Source of the DNA: CAMTWB01 sp037441775
GTDB lineage: Bacteria; Desulfobacterota; Syntrophia; Syntrophales; CAMTWB01
NCBI GenBank assembly: GCA_037441775.1
Contig: JBBIRO010000060.1
Span: 1 to 12,621 of the forward strand
Reading direction: 5' to 3'
DNA length: 12,621 bases
The notes beneath the pieces are model-generated. The model did no database searches, was not told the origin of the DNA, and saw only the letters and a list, made by a program, of their open reading frames with translations. The stretch's first letter is position 1, and every line of letters starts with the position of its first letter. Position numbers and translations under genes: made by a program. This document shows positions 1 to 7,785 of the stretch, piece after piece.

Positions 1-60
1 GTTGGCCCCAGCCCCTCACAGAGGCGGACGTGCAGATTTCCTGCATCCGGCTCTCCAAAC
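1..60 (-). mobile_element. Group II intron 3' remnant (domain V and start of domain VI)
   Basis: Read on the minus strand, positions 53 down to 21 give a 33-nt element that folds like group II intron domain V. It starts GAGCCGGA, which holds the AGC catalytic triad, followed by an upper stem UGCAG/CUGCA closing a GAAAU loop. A two-base CG bulge and the return strand UCCGCCUC complete it. The lower stem pairs except for one C.C mismatch next to the triad. The G-rich stretch running on to position 1 resembles the start of domain VI. A complete intron would have several hundred nt of domains I-IV, often with a reverse transcriptase, on the high-coordinate side, but lptD ends only 74 nt away. It is therefore an isolated fragment, perhaps kept as a hairpin after lptD. 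The 3' limit lies outside the window. Confidence 0.68.
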
Positions 61-84
61 AGGCGTACATAAGGTGGACCCAAT

Positions 85-112
85 TGTCAAGACAGTTTTA
101 AAAGTCGTCATT
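85..112. repeat. Intergenic repeat-like motif, copy 1
   Basis: This A/T-rich stretch ends in AAAAGTCGTCA (100-110). The same 11 bases occur at 11154-11164, again preceded by a GACA...TT stretch. It includes the imperfect palindrome TGTCAAGACA (86-95). The motif lies between the lptD stop codon and the intron fragment. Two copies in non-coding DNA of one window suggest a dispersed intergenic element, but the shared core is short. Confidence 0.35.
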
Positions 113-126
113 TAAGGAACTTGTGA

Positions 127-2322
127 TTACCAGACGCCAAACGTCCCCAGCCCGTACAGGGAGATGGTCAGCATGAAGCGGGTATCGTGTCTGTTTACTG
201 AATAGCTCAATTCCGTCTGCCAGCATTGCTTGCGATAATTTAAACCGACCTTCTTTTCCAGGTCCTTGCCGTCGCGGATATCCACACGATGTACATAGGA
301 TACATCCAGTTCCCTGTTGACTACCCCTTTGAAGTAAAACTTCGCCTCTTCCAGCAGGTCTCTGGTATATCGGTATCCTAGAGTAAGCACATCTCCCCGC
401 TTACTGTTTACGGCCAGATCATAATTCGCCTGCCGCCACTGCCCCCCGTAGACGTCATAGCTGTTACGGGCGGAAAAAGAAAAGCGGGGATCGGGGGTCA
501 AATCGAGTTCCAAAAGGAGATCTTCCCACGGCCTCCTTTCGGCCATCCCCGCGTTCAGTTCCCGAGTTGACTCCCTGATATCGTAAGTCTGAGAGAGCTT
601 CAGGCGCAGGTAATCCCAATATTCCGGCTGGCCTTCCCTGTCCCAGCTTTTGGCCGTAAGACTATTGGTCAGGCCATAGGTGACGCTGCTTGCCGCCGTA
701 GCTTTCGTCACGAAGTCAGGCAAGCCGGCTTGCTCTACGAAGGGAGTGTAGCGGTAGGCAATCTCGGGTTTGACCCAATGGCGGATTTTTTCCACCCTGC
801 TGCCCGCTAGATTGAAAACCCGATGGAAATCCGTCGAAACATTAAGCGCCAGATCATAGAGATAACGACCTCCCCTCAAGGAATCTCTTGCTGCCGAAGA
901 ATCTTCACGGCTCCAATAGGTTCCCCGGAGATTCACCGACGGCAGCACGGACAATATCCCTCCGACTTGCAGCGGCAGGTAAATGGTCGGGGCAAGTTCC
1001 GCCAGATAACCAGTCTGGCCCAGATCACGGTGATTATATGAGAGCAGGCCGCCCCACTCGTACTGCAGGGGACCGCCGGCAATCATCCGCCGGGAACCGC
1101 CAAAAGTTATCTCCGGATATTTCTGCAGCGTGAGTTCATTGCTCTGCCGGGTCAGATCGTCGATATGCCTTACGAGCAGGTTCCAGTGGTAAAAATCAGA
1201 CTTCCAAACCAGACGCGCCGTCGAGGTAATCGCAGTCAAAGACTCGTCGCCGACGAAAGATACCCGTTTGAAACGCTCATCCAAACGTGAGGCCTGGTTG
1301 TCCAGATAATAGTTGGCCGAAGAGAAGTCCCGAAAATACCAGATGTCGGACAGTCGGTAGAGATCCAGCCGCAGGTAGGCAGCGGGCGAAAATTGCGTTT
1401 CGTGTTGCCAGTAGAGGGACCATCTCGCGGCGCCCTGCGGCCAGTTTCTGCTAATATCCCCGCGGGTCTCGACAATTGCCCTGCCGTCGCTGAGATAATC
1501 GCCGTAAAAACCGCCGGATGACGCTTCTCCCAGGAAATAGCGGTGCTCTAAACCAAATTTAACGCCGCTTTTTTCCAGATAACGCAGATACAGCGTGGCG
1601 TCCATGCTGTCTGTAAGTGCGAAAAAAAAAGGCACTTCGAAATCCAAGCCATGCAGATCACGGGAGTGCGAGATACGCGGAAACAGCAAACCGGACTGTC
1701 GGGATGTCTTGGCGGGAAAGATCAGGTAGGGAAGGTAAAGCACCGGCAGATTTCTGACCAGAAATTTCCCATCTTTGAGTTTCCCATAGCCGTTGATCGT
1801 GACTTCGATTTCAGCTCCCGTAATCTGCCAGTCGGGAACATCGCCGTCGCAGGTAGTCGCGCGGGCATCAAGAGCATGGTAGGTATGCTCTCCCGTTTTT
1901 TCAATCTTCCGGGCCTTGAGATATAAATGATTTGCGGATAAAAAAGCCCGGCCTTCATAGAGAACACCGGTTCCGCTTAGCGTATTGAGTTCCAGCCGCT
2001 CTCCCTCCAGTGTGTCGGCAGGACTTTTGAGTCTTACCCCCCCAATGGCGGTTGCTTTGTTTACGGCCACATCGAGCGTCATCTGATCCGCCGTCAGAGT
2101 AAAGTCTGAAAAGGTCAGCTTTACCTTGCCTGCGGCCGTGAAGCGGTCTCTATCCTGCTCATAGGAAATAGAATCGGCCTCGATCTTAAGAGCTTCCGCC
2201 GCGTGACCCACCGGGGCTCCCGCGCTTAAGCCAGGCCAAGAGAAAAAAAACAACAAGGCCGCAAAGAAAGACAGATACCGTAATGGAAACGATGGTTGGG
2301 AGGGAAAAAGAAAATGATTCAA
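127..2322 (-). CDS. lptD: LPS-assembly protein LptD
   Basis: LptD is the outer-membrane barrel that, with lipoprotein LptE, inserts lipopolysaccharide into the outer leaflet. The 731-residue product has a signal peptide (about residues 1-41, ending near GHA). An OstA/LptA-like N-terminal domain follows (about 43-145), then a long beta-barrel. The family's PYL..P and RxSGLLFP blocks are at 198-203 and 208-215. Only two cysteines are present, C158 (in TTCDGD) and C700 (in KQCWQ). The E. coli protein has four, so at most one inter-domain disulfide can form here. The barrel ends in an aromatic residue (FGVW). The start is TTG, supported by AGGGAG six bases upstream, 18 nt after the folC stop, so translation is probably coupled. 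E. coli LptD is slightly longer (784 aa). This is the last gene of the minus-strand operon, and no lptE is visible. Confidence 0.93.
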   Translation of the reverse strand: MNHFLFPSQPSFPLRYLSFFAALLFFFSWPGLSAGAPVGHAAEALKIEADSISYEQDRDRFTAAGKVKLTFSDFTLTADQMTLDVAVNKATAIGGVRLKSPADTLEGERLELNTLSGTGVLYEGRAFLSANHLYLKARKIEKTGEHTYHALDARATTCDGDVPDWQITGAEIEVTINGYGKLKDGKFLVRNLPVLYLPYLIFPAKTSRQSGLLFPRISHSRDLHGLDFEVPFFFALTDSMDATLYLRYLEKSGVKFGLEHRYFLGEASSGGFYGDYLSDGRAIVETRGDISRNWPQGAARWSLYWQHETQFSPAAYLRLDLYRLSDIWYFRDFSSANYYLDNQASRLDERFKRVSFVGDESLTAITSTARLVWKSDFYHWNLLVRHIDDLTRQSNELTLQKYPEITFGGSRRMIAGGPLQYEWGGLLSYNHRDLGQTGYLAELAPTIYLPLQVGGILSVLPSVNLRGTYWSREDSSAARDSLRGGRYLYDLALNVSTDFHRVFNLAGSRVEKIRHWVKPEIAYRYTPFVEQAGLPDFVTKATAASSVTYGLTNSLTAKSWDREGQPEYWDYLRLKLSQTYDIRESTRELNAGMAERRPWEDLLLELDLTPDPRFSFSARNSYDVYGGQWRQANYDLAVNSKRGDVLTLGYRYTRDLLEEAKFYFKGVVNRELDVSYVHRVDIRDGKDLEKKVGLNYRKQCWQTELSYSVNRHDTRFMLTISLYGLGTFGVW

Positions 2323-2340
2323 GAAAAACTCCCTAACTGC

Positions 2341-3624
2341 TCAGGTGACATCTTTTTCTGCGGCGGGCGCGGCCGTAAGTATTTTTTTAACCTGGCCGAT
2401 AAGATATAGGGAGCCCGTAATAACAACAAGGTCATCCGCTGCGGCTAGAGACAGCGCCGTTGTAATTGCCAGAGCCGGATTTTCCTGGTTGAGCACCTGA
2501 CGGCAAAGGGGCGCTGCTAATGGCAAAAGAGCGGCAGGGGGCACCGCCCGGCTCGAGTCCGGCCGGGTCAAAACAAGAATGTCGGCCATTTTAGCCAGTT
2601 TTCGTAGCATCGGCCGAAAATCCTTGTCGGCAAGCACACCGAAAATAATGATCAGCTTACGAAAAGAAAAAGACCTCTTCAAGGCGGAGCAAAGAACTTT
2701 AACCGCGGCAAAATTATGGGCGCCATCAAGAATGGTCAGCGGTTGCCTATTTACCACCTCCAGCCTGCCATCCCAGCGGACAGCGGCCAGTCCGGAGCGA
2801 ATCTCCTCATCGCCGATAATAAATCCTCGCCTCGCAAGCTCCCGGCTTGCCGCAACGGCCATAGCGGCGTTATCCTGCTGATGCCTGCCGATCAGGGCGC
2901 ATTTGAGGCGGTGGATGGTCCCGAGTTCGTCCGAAACAGAAATTGTCCCGTCCCGGTGCCGGACGAGTCTGATTTCCCGCCCGAGCCGTTTTAAGCGGGC
3001 CTTCTTTTTGGTCGCGATCTCCTCTAAAACCCCCAGAACATCTCTATCTTTGGCCGCCGTGAGACACAAACCCCCTTCCTTGATAATTCCGCCCTTCTCC
3101 CCGGCAATCGCGGCGGGAGTGTGCCCCAGATATTCCATATGGTCCATGGCGACGTTGGATATAACCGCTACCAGCGGGGTCACGACGTTGGTTGCGTCCA
3201 GACGCCCCCCCATCCCGACCTCGAGTACCGCAATGTCCACCTTCTTCCGCTGAAAATAGACCATGGCGACGGCGGTGATAAATTCAAAATAGGTCAGTTC
3301 CTGAGTTTGCAGACTCCTTAGCTCGGACACAATTAGCGACATGTCGTCCGGGGAAATCATCTCGCCGTTGATGCGTATTCTTTCCCGGACATCGATCAGG
3401 TGCGGTGAAGTGTAGAGTCCCGTGCGCAATCCGGACCGCCTGAGGACCTCGGCAATCATGGCGGAGATGGAGCCCTTGCCGTTGGTGCCACCGATCAAAA
3501 CCGTGGGATAGGCATCATGGGGATTGCCCAGCCGCTTCAAAAAAAAACTGATCGGCTCGAGGCCAAGATTTATATTGTTGACATTGAAAAAAGCCAGTTC
3601 GTCAAGATAGCTTTTGTAATTCAT
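2341..3624 (-). CDS. folC: Folylpolyglutamate synthase / dihydrofolate synthase
   Basis: FolC is a cytoplasmic Mur-ligase-family enzyme that adds glutamate, with ATP, to folates and often to dihydropteroate. With the ATG start the product has 427 residues, the usual length. The ATP-binding P-loop GTNGKGS is at 46-52 and TSPHL at 72-76. GMGGRLDATN is at 137-146 and DHMEYLGHT at 161-169, followed by EKGGI with the lysine that is carbamylated in the family. The C-terminal Mur-ligase domain contains WDGRLE and LDGAHN (about 299-304). An in-frame TTG lies four codons upstream (3636). Neither start has a clear Shine-Dalgarno, so ATG was preferred. The preceding barrel gene stops about 31 nt upstream and lptD starts 18 nt downstream, so folC is embedded in an envelope operon. 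Whether it is mono- or bifunctional cannot be read from the sequence. Confidence 0.93.
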   Translation of the reverse strand: MNYKSYLDELAFFNVNNINLGLEPISFFLKRLGNPHDAYPTVLIGGTNGKGSISAMIAEVLRRSGLRTGLYTSPHLIDVRERIRINGEMISPDDMSLIVSELRSLQTQELTYFEFITAVAMVYFQRKKVDIAVLEVGMGGRLDATNVVTPLVAVISNVAMDHMEYLGHTPAAIAGEKGGIIKEGGLCLTAAKDRDVLGVLEEIATKKKARLKRLGREIRLVRHRDGTISVSDELGTIHRLKCALIGRHQQDNAAMAVAASRELARRGFIIGDEEIRSGLAAVRWDGRLEVVNRQPLTILDGAHNFAAVKVLCSALKRSFSFRKLIIIFGVLADKDFRPMLRKLAKMADILVLTRPDSSRAVPPAALLPLAAPLCRQVLNQENPALAITTALSLAAADDLVVITGSLYLIGQVKKILTAAPAAEKDVT

Positions 3625-3655
3625 TTCGTTTTTCAAAAATTGGCTGTGTTTTATC

Positions 3656-4438
3656 TCAATAGGTATAGATTATCGCCGACCCCAGCGAGAACCGGCCGTT
3701 ATACTGCGTCTCAAGATTCAAGCGAAATCCCCGGGTCAGGGCAGCCTCCAATCCTGCCGCTGCGCCCAGCGTGGACTTGCTTATTGTGGAAGGCGACCCA
3801 AATGAAACATCGGGCAGAGGAGTCACCAGCAAAATTTTGGCCTCCGCATGGCTAAAAAAGGGACCGGCAAATGCCTTGAGGCCAAACGGCAGGAGCGCCT
3901 GGAGGGCAATGCCAAAATTCGCGTCCCACATCTTGTCGATTTTAACCCTTCCCCCGAAAGGAACCCCCGCCCGAACGCCGGATACATCATCGTCAAAACC
4001 GCTGAAATAATACGCTCCCTGAACAAACGCGCCCATACCGATATTCGCCGACAGCGGCCGGTATAATTTGGACCCGATGATACCAAAAACTCCTCCCCGG
4101 TCGGCAAAATCCAGCTTGGCGGTTATCGTTGCCGGGTTATTAGATCTGAAGGCATCAGCTATTGCCAATCCGGATAATCCGACCCGGCCATACACCTCCC
4201 AGAAATCGGTAACTCCATAACCAAGCTCCGAATACACCTGATTCTCCCGCCGGACATATTCTGCGCCGCCGCCAAGTATTCCCTCGTGAAACCAGTAACC
4301 TATCGCTGTATGCAACCCCTTGACCCCCCTGGTTATTGGTTGCGGTGGGCCAAAGGGCCCCGCTACCGCGCTGGGAGGCCCGCAAAAAAACCAGACCAAA
4401 AAAACGATCATAAAGAATCGGAATGCTTTCGTAATCAA
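3656..4438 (-). CDS. Uncharacterised outer-membrane beta-barrel-like protein
   Basis: I do not recognise the family. With the TTG start the product has about 260 residues. A signal peptide has Lys4 and Arg7, a hydrophobic core (about 8-20) and a probable cleavage after SAVA (26). The rest alternates polar and hydrophobic or aromatic residues with many Gly and Tyr, and ends in a strand finishing IIYTY, like an outer-membrane insertion signal. Start choice is uncertain. The frame stays open upstream to ATG 4567, but that would overlap mlaA by 116 nt and put a non-secretory stretch before the signal. TTG 4438 has AGGGAGG very close, and ATG 4411 would remove the basic residues. It begins 13 nt after the mlaA stop. 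In E. coli, MlaA works in complexes with OmpC/OmpF trimers, so this could be a dedicated partner, which is inference. Confidence 0.75.
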   Translation of the reverse strand: MITKAFRFFMIVFLVWFFCGPPSAVAGPFGPPQPITRGVKGLHTAIGYWFHEGILGGGAEYVRRENQVYSELGYGVTDFWEVYGRVGLSGLAIADAFRSNNPATITAKLDFADRGGVFGIIGSKLYRPLSANIGMGAFVQGAYYFSGFDDDVSGVRAGVPFGGRVKIDKMWDANFGIALQALLPFGLKAFAGPFFSHAEAKILLVTPLPDVSFGSPSTISKSTLGAAAGLEAALTRGFRLNLETQYNGRFSLGSAIIYTY

Positions 4439-4451
4439 TCCTCCCTGATGG

Positions 4452-5384
4452 TTATTTTTTCTCCCCAAGCAAAGAACCGCCTTCAGGTATTGCAAGCCCG
4501 CCTCTTCGTTTGATTTTCTGGAATCGGTATTGAACATAAGCATCCCGTAAGGCAATATACGGATCAACGGCAGCCTTTTTTAGAGCCTCATAATCGCCAA
4601 TATTGAGCGAAACGTCATTTACCCGCTCAAAAACTCGGGCGCCGGAAGCGGCGGCCTGGGGCTGGAAATACGATAGCGGCTGGAGAAAGAAATCCCCCAC
4701 CATCCCCAGGGTATCCCGTGGGCTGGAAGGCCCGAAAAGTGGCCAGTTGATAAAGAATCCCGTGCCAATTCCGTAAAATCCGAGGGTTTGACCAAAATCC
4801 TCGTCCTGCTTGACCAGGTTTATATCTTTGCTGGAAGCCGGATCCAGAAAACCGCCGACACCCCACAGGGTATTAATGGCAAAACGCCCCAGCTCGGCGG
4901 CCGCGCCCTCAAAATTACCCTGGAGAAGAGAATTCACAAAGCGGATGGGAAAGGCCAGGTTGGAGAAGAAATTGGCAACACCTATCCGCGCCGGTTCAGG
5001 CACTGCGCGGCCGTAAACCTGAGCTACGGGCTTGAGCACCCAAAAGTACAGCCGATCATTAAAATGATACATCGCCCGGTTGAACGGCTCCAGAGGATCG
5101 GCAATTGTCAGTTTCTGTTCCTTTTTCTCACCGTTTTCGACCACATCGTTGAATTCTTCAATATCGCCGTATTCATCGTCATAATCCTGGGCAAATTCAT
5201 CGGCAGCGGCCTTTTCGGACAACTTTTGCCGCTCCTGAGCCTGAGCAATAACCGGTTGTACCAGGGAAACAGTCTGCATCTGCGGCAGGGAGGCGGGTGC
5301 AGCCCCGGAGCCTGCCTGGTTGTGAGCGCAGCCGCTCAAAAGAAAAAAAGAAAAAAGCGCCAAGTATGAAAGCCGCTTAATCAT
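4452..5384 (-). CDS. mlaA: MlaA (VacJ) phospholipid-transport lipoprotein
   Basis: MlaA is an outer-membrane lipoprotein that forms a channel for mislocalised outer-leaflet phospholipids and passes them to MlaC. The 310-residue protein has a lipoprotein signal with lipobox LLSGC and lipidated Cys19. The hallmark DPLEPFNR block is at 96-103. The order that follows is typical of the family: NFFSNLAFP, a GxGGFLDPAS block, LGFYGIG, PLFGPSSPRDT and, near the end, DPYIALRDAY. Between the anchor and the MlaA domain lies a linker containing a strongly acidic stretch (about 62-86, rich in Asp and Glu) that E. coli MlaA (251 aa) lacks, so this copy is longer. The gene starts 61 nt after the mlaC stop, and the unknown barrel gene follows after 13 nt. 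Confidence 0.93.
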   Translation of the reverse strand: MIKRLSYLALFSFFLLSGCAHNQAGSGAAPASLPQMQTVSLVQPVIAQAQERQKLSEKAAADEFAQDYDDEYGDIEEFNDVVENGEKKEQKLTIADPLEPFNRAMYHFNDRLYFWVLKPVAQVYGRAVPEPARIGVANFFSNLAFPIRFVNSLLQGNFEGAAAELGRFAINTLWGVGGFLDPASSKDINLVKQDEDFGQTLGFYGIGTGFFINWPLFGPSSPRDTLGMVGDFFLQPLSYFQPQAAASGARVFERVNDVSLNIGDYEALKKAAVDPYIALRDAYVQYRFQKIKRRGGLAIPEGGSLLGEKK

Positions 5385-5445
5385 CAGGGTCGCCTATTGC
5401 CTTTCTCTCCGTCCAATCATTTCAACCAGACCGACCGGAAGGGCG

Positions 5446-6054
5446 TCACTGTTCCTTAACCTTTTTGCGCAGCGTCTCCAGCAGGTGTTCGCTGCTATTT
5501 TTCGCCAGAATCTCATTAAACTGCGTGCGATAGTTCTGCACCAGGCTTACGTTCTCCACGACCACATCATATACCTTCCAGGCGCCTTCCTTCTGGATCA
5601 TCCGATAGGTAATCGGTACCTCCTTAGACTTGGTTATAACCCGCGTCAACACCTCCACCTGGTTATCCGCCAAGACATTTTCACGGTCGAAGGTGATCTT
5701 TTCATCAGTATAATCGAGGATCTTGTCGGCGTAAGCCTTCTCCAGAATTTGCCGAAACAAAGGCACGAACTCCTTACGCTGGGCAACGCTCAGATTGTTC
5801 CAGTTTCGGGCCAGCGCACGCCGGGACAGCTCTAGCTCATCGAACATTTTTTCGTAGATAATCCTTAGCTTCTCTTTTTTTGCCTCTTTGGCCGCTTCCG
5901 GCTTGAGTTTGGGGTCGCGTAAAATATCGAGGACCTTATTTACGGTATCCTTGAGAACATCCGTCGCTGGACCGGCCCACGCGGCAGCAGAAAATATGAA
6001 TATCCCCAGAGTAGCAATCACGACACATAAAGCAAAGTTTCTTTTCATGGTCAT
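5446..6054 (-). CDS. mlaC: MlaC periplasmic phospholipid-binding protein
   Basis: MlaC (Tol_Tol_Ttg2 family) is a soluble periplasmic carrier that shuttles one phospholipid between MlaA and the MlaFED complex. The 202-residue product has a signal peptide with Lys4/Arg5, a hydrophobic core and cleavage after AWA (27), followed by a mixed alpha/beta domain of normal family length. The stretch around ITYRMIQKEGAWKVYDVVVENVSL (about residues 148-171) is the family's most recognisable part (W-K-V-Y-D-V). The start is either ATG 6054 or, two codons in, ATG 6048; the shared GAGGAAGG suits the second slightly better. It begins 18 nt after the mlaD stop codon. Confidence 0.92.
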   Translation of the reverse strand: MTMKRNFALCVVIATLGIFIFSAAAWAGPATDVLKDTVNKVLDILRDPKLKPEAAKEAKKEKLRIIYEKMFDELELSRRALARNWNNLSVAQRKEFVPLFRQILEKAYADKILDYTDEKITFDRENVLADNQVEVLTRVITKSKEVPITYRMIQKEGAWKVYDVVVENVSLVQNYRTQFNEILAKNSSEHLLETLRKKVKEQ

Positions 6055-6072
6055 ACCTTCCTCGGGCCCGTT

Positions 6073-6528
6073 CTATTTTTTCTTCACGTCACCAAACGCA
6101 TATTTACTTACGATATCGGCAATATCCAAGGGCGGCTGTGTGTCGGTGATAACTCCGCCCGCCTGCAATATTTCGCCCGCTCCACCCGGGTCAATGCTTA
6201 GGTGCATATCGCCGATCAGCCCTTCCGTCTTGATGGAGGCGATGGCATCATCGTAAATCTTAATCCCCGAATAAATCCAAAGCCGAACCAAAGCCTTGTT
6301 TTTGTCCTGATCAAAGCTTAGCTCATCCACCCGCCCTACCCTGATACCGGCAATATAAATCGGGCTGCCGACCCGCAAGCCCGTGACCGTGGTAAAGCGG
6401 GCCATCAGCGGGTAACCCTTATCGCCAAACAGGGAGAGGTCTCCCAGCTTAACCGTCATATAGCCCAGCGCCAGCAGCCCGAAAAATAAAAAAATACCTA
6501 CCTTGGTTTCCAGGGAATATTTTTTCAT
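6073..6528 (-). CDS. mlaD: MlaD MCE-domain lipid-transport protein
   Basis: MlaD is the MCE protein anchored in the inner membrane. Its homo-hexamer forms the hydrophobic pore above the MlaFE ABC transporter and exchanges lipid with MlaC. The product has 151 residues: a single N-terminal membrane segment (about 9-27), one MCE domain (about 38-115) and a short tail. The family signature LRVGSPIYIAGIRVGRV is at 51-67, and TEGLIGDMHLSI at 101-112. It is shorter than E. coli MlaD (183 aa), mainly in the C-terminal tail. Its ATG overlaps the mlaF stop as ATGA, with GGGAGG seven bases upstream inside mlaF, so the two are probably translationally coupled. Confidence 0.94.
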   Translation of the reverse strand: MKKYSLETKVGIFLFFGLLALGYMTVKLGDLSLFGDKGYPLMARFTTVTGLRVGSPIYIAGIRVGRVDELSFDQDKNKALVRLWIYSGIKIYDDAIASIKTEGLIGDMHLSIDPGGAGEILQAGGVITDTQPPLDIADIVSKYAFGDVKKK

Positions 6529-7778
6529 TGTGTTGCCTCCCGCAAGTCGCAGCGATGACGAAAAATTTCCTTCTGTGCCTTTCTTGCCTCCGCAATTTCC
6601 TGATCTATATCGGCTCCCGGCTGGCCACCAGTGGCGCCGGCCAGAAGGACGAAGTCGAAGGAGTCATCGTCTATATGTTTTTTTGGATATTTATACAGGT
6701 GATCGCAAATGGCCTGTTCTTTAAGGTCCAGGACAAATTCCCTGATCGTATTTTCAGCTTCCGCCAAATCTGCATGGGGAAGGACGGTTATAAACTCACT
6801 GGCCTGGCGGCGCGTCGAAAAGCCCCCCAGAGCGCTAAAGTGCTTATTCAGAAGCTGACTGACCGCATGGACCATATCATTGGTCATTGCATAAGGCAGG
6901 CTGGCCGTCGAACCATTCGACCACTTCAGGGTAAAAATGAAAAGGGTATAGGCGCCTTCCCGCTCCCTGGGCCGCAACTGGTTATAATGAATAGCCTTGA
7001 ACTGGCGGATCGAATAGAGCCCGGTCAATTCCTTCTGCAGAGCTTCGAGACTATGGATTACCTCGTCCTTGAAGGGATGGCGAAAATTTTCCAACTCCTC
7101 CGGTGAACCCTGAAATACAATTTTACGGTCATAAAGGGCCAGAATGCGGTTGGAAATAAAGTACACATCGGGAATCTCGTGACTCACCAATATCGCCGTA
7201 AAGCCAAACTTCCTCTGGTACTGGGCAATCATCCCGAGAATAGTGTTCTTGCGGACCGGATCCTGGCCGGTGGTGGGCTCATCAAAAAGCACAATTTGAG
7301 GATCAGTCACCAGCGCCCTGGCCAGGGCCACCCGTTTTTGCATCCCACCTGAAAGAGCCGCCGGGTAACTGTGGCTGGCCTCTTCCAACTCCATCTGTCT
7401 GATCCTGATCATGACCCGTTCATCGATTTCCCTTTTTTTTAAGTCAGTCGTCTCTCTTAAAGGGAGGGCGATGTTTTCATAGACCGTCATGGAATCGAAG
7501 AGCGCGTTGCCTTGAAACATGTAGCTTATTTTGCGCCGCAGGGCATGGAGATCATTTTTTTTCATGTTCTCCAGCGGTTTGCCGTAAATCAGGATGGAGC
7601 CTTGGTCGGGCTTCATGAGCCCAATGATATGCTTCAGAAGGACGCTTTTGCCGGAACCGCTCAAACCGATAATGGTGGTTATCTCCCCCTCAAATATCTG
7701 CAGATTCAGTCCATCCAGGACCGTCCGGCCATTGAAGCGCTTCGTTACATCTCGAAATTCAATCAAAGGGGCAGTCAT
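6525..7778 (-). CDS. mlaF: MlaF ABC ATPase with C-terminal degenerate GGDEF-like extension
   Basis: MlaF is the ATPase driving the Mla lipid transporter at the inner face of the cytoplasmic membrane. All ABC motifs are intact: Walker A GLSGSGKS (38-45), signature LSGGMQKR (142-149), Walker B IVLFDEP (162-168, Glu167 catalytic) and switch His200. The ATPase part ends near residue 255, as in ordinary MlaF (about 270 aa), yet the protein has 417 residues. The extra part (about 257-417) resembles a decayed GGDEF domain. RRQASEF (323-329) lines up with RYGGDEF and is followed by ITVLPHADLAEAENTIREF, matching the LPxTDxxxA...A pattern of that fold. Catalytic GG and D and any RxxD inhibitory site are missing, so cyclase activity is unlikely. 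Two A8 runs occur in the coding strand. The start has TGAGGA overlapping the mlaE stop. No mlaB follows. Confidence 0.92.
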   Translation of the reverse strand: MTAPLIEFRDVTKRFNGRTVLDGLNLQIFEGEITTIIGLSGSGKSVLLKHIIGLMKPDQGSILIYGKPLENMKKNDLHALRRKISYMFQGNALFDSMTVYENIALPLRETTDLKKREIDERVMIRIRQMELEEASHSYPAALSGGMQKRVALARALVTDPQIVLFDEPTTGQDPVRKNTILGMIAQYQRKFGFTAILVSHEIPDVYFISNRILALYDRKIVFQGSPEELENFRHPFKDEVIHSLEALQKELTGLYSIRQFKAIHYNQLRPREREGAYTLFIFTLKWSNGSTASLPYAMTNDMVHAVSQLLNKHFSALGGFSTRRQASEFITVLPHADLAEAENTIREFVLDLKEQAICDHLYKYPKKHIDDDSFDFVLLAGATGGQPGADIDQEIAEARKAQKEIFRHRCDLREATQ

Positions 7779-7785
7779 GGATTCC

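Noticed and set aside
4439..4567. Upstream extension of the barrel gene to an ATG at 4567
   Set aside because: It would overlap mlaA by 116 nt and put more than 40 non-secretory residues before a clear signal peptide, so the start was placed at 4438.
4788..5369. Plus-strand frame of 193 codons opposite mlaA
   Set aside because: It is the mirror of a well-supported lipoprotein gene. No ribosome-binding site or domain supports it.
7433..7440. A8 run in the mlaF coding strand that fits an in-frame A AAA AAA slippery heptamer; a -1 shift reaches a stop after four codons. A second A8 lies at 7555-7562 and a T9 in the lptD coding strand at 1622-1630
   Set aside because: They encode ordinary Lys-Lys or Phe-Phe-Phe stretches, no stimulatory structure was evident, and a shift in mlaF would destroy the ATPase before the signature motif. 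Homopolymers of this size are common in such genomes.
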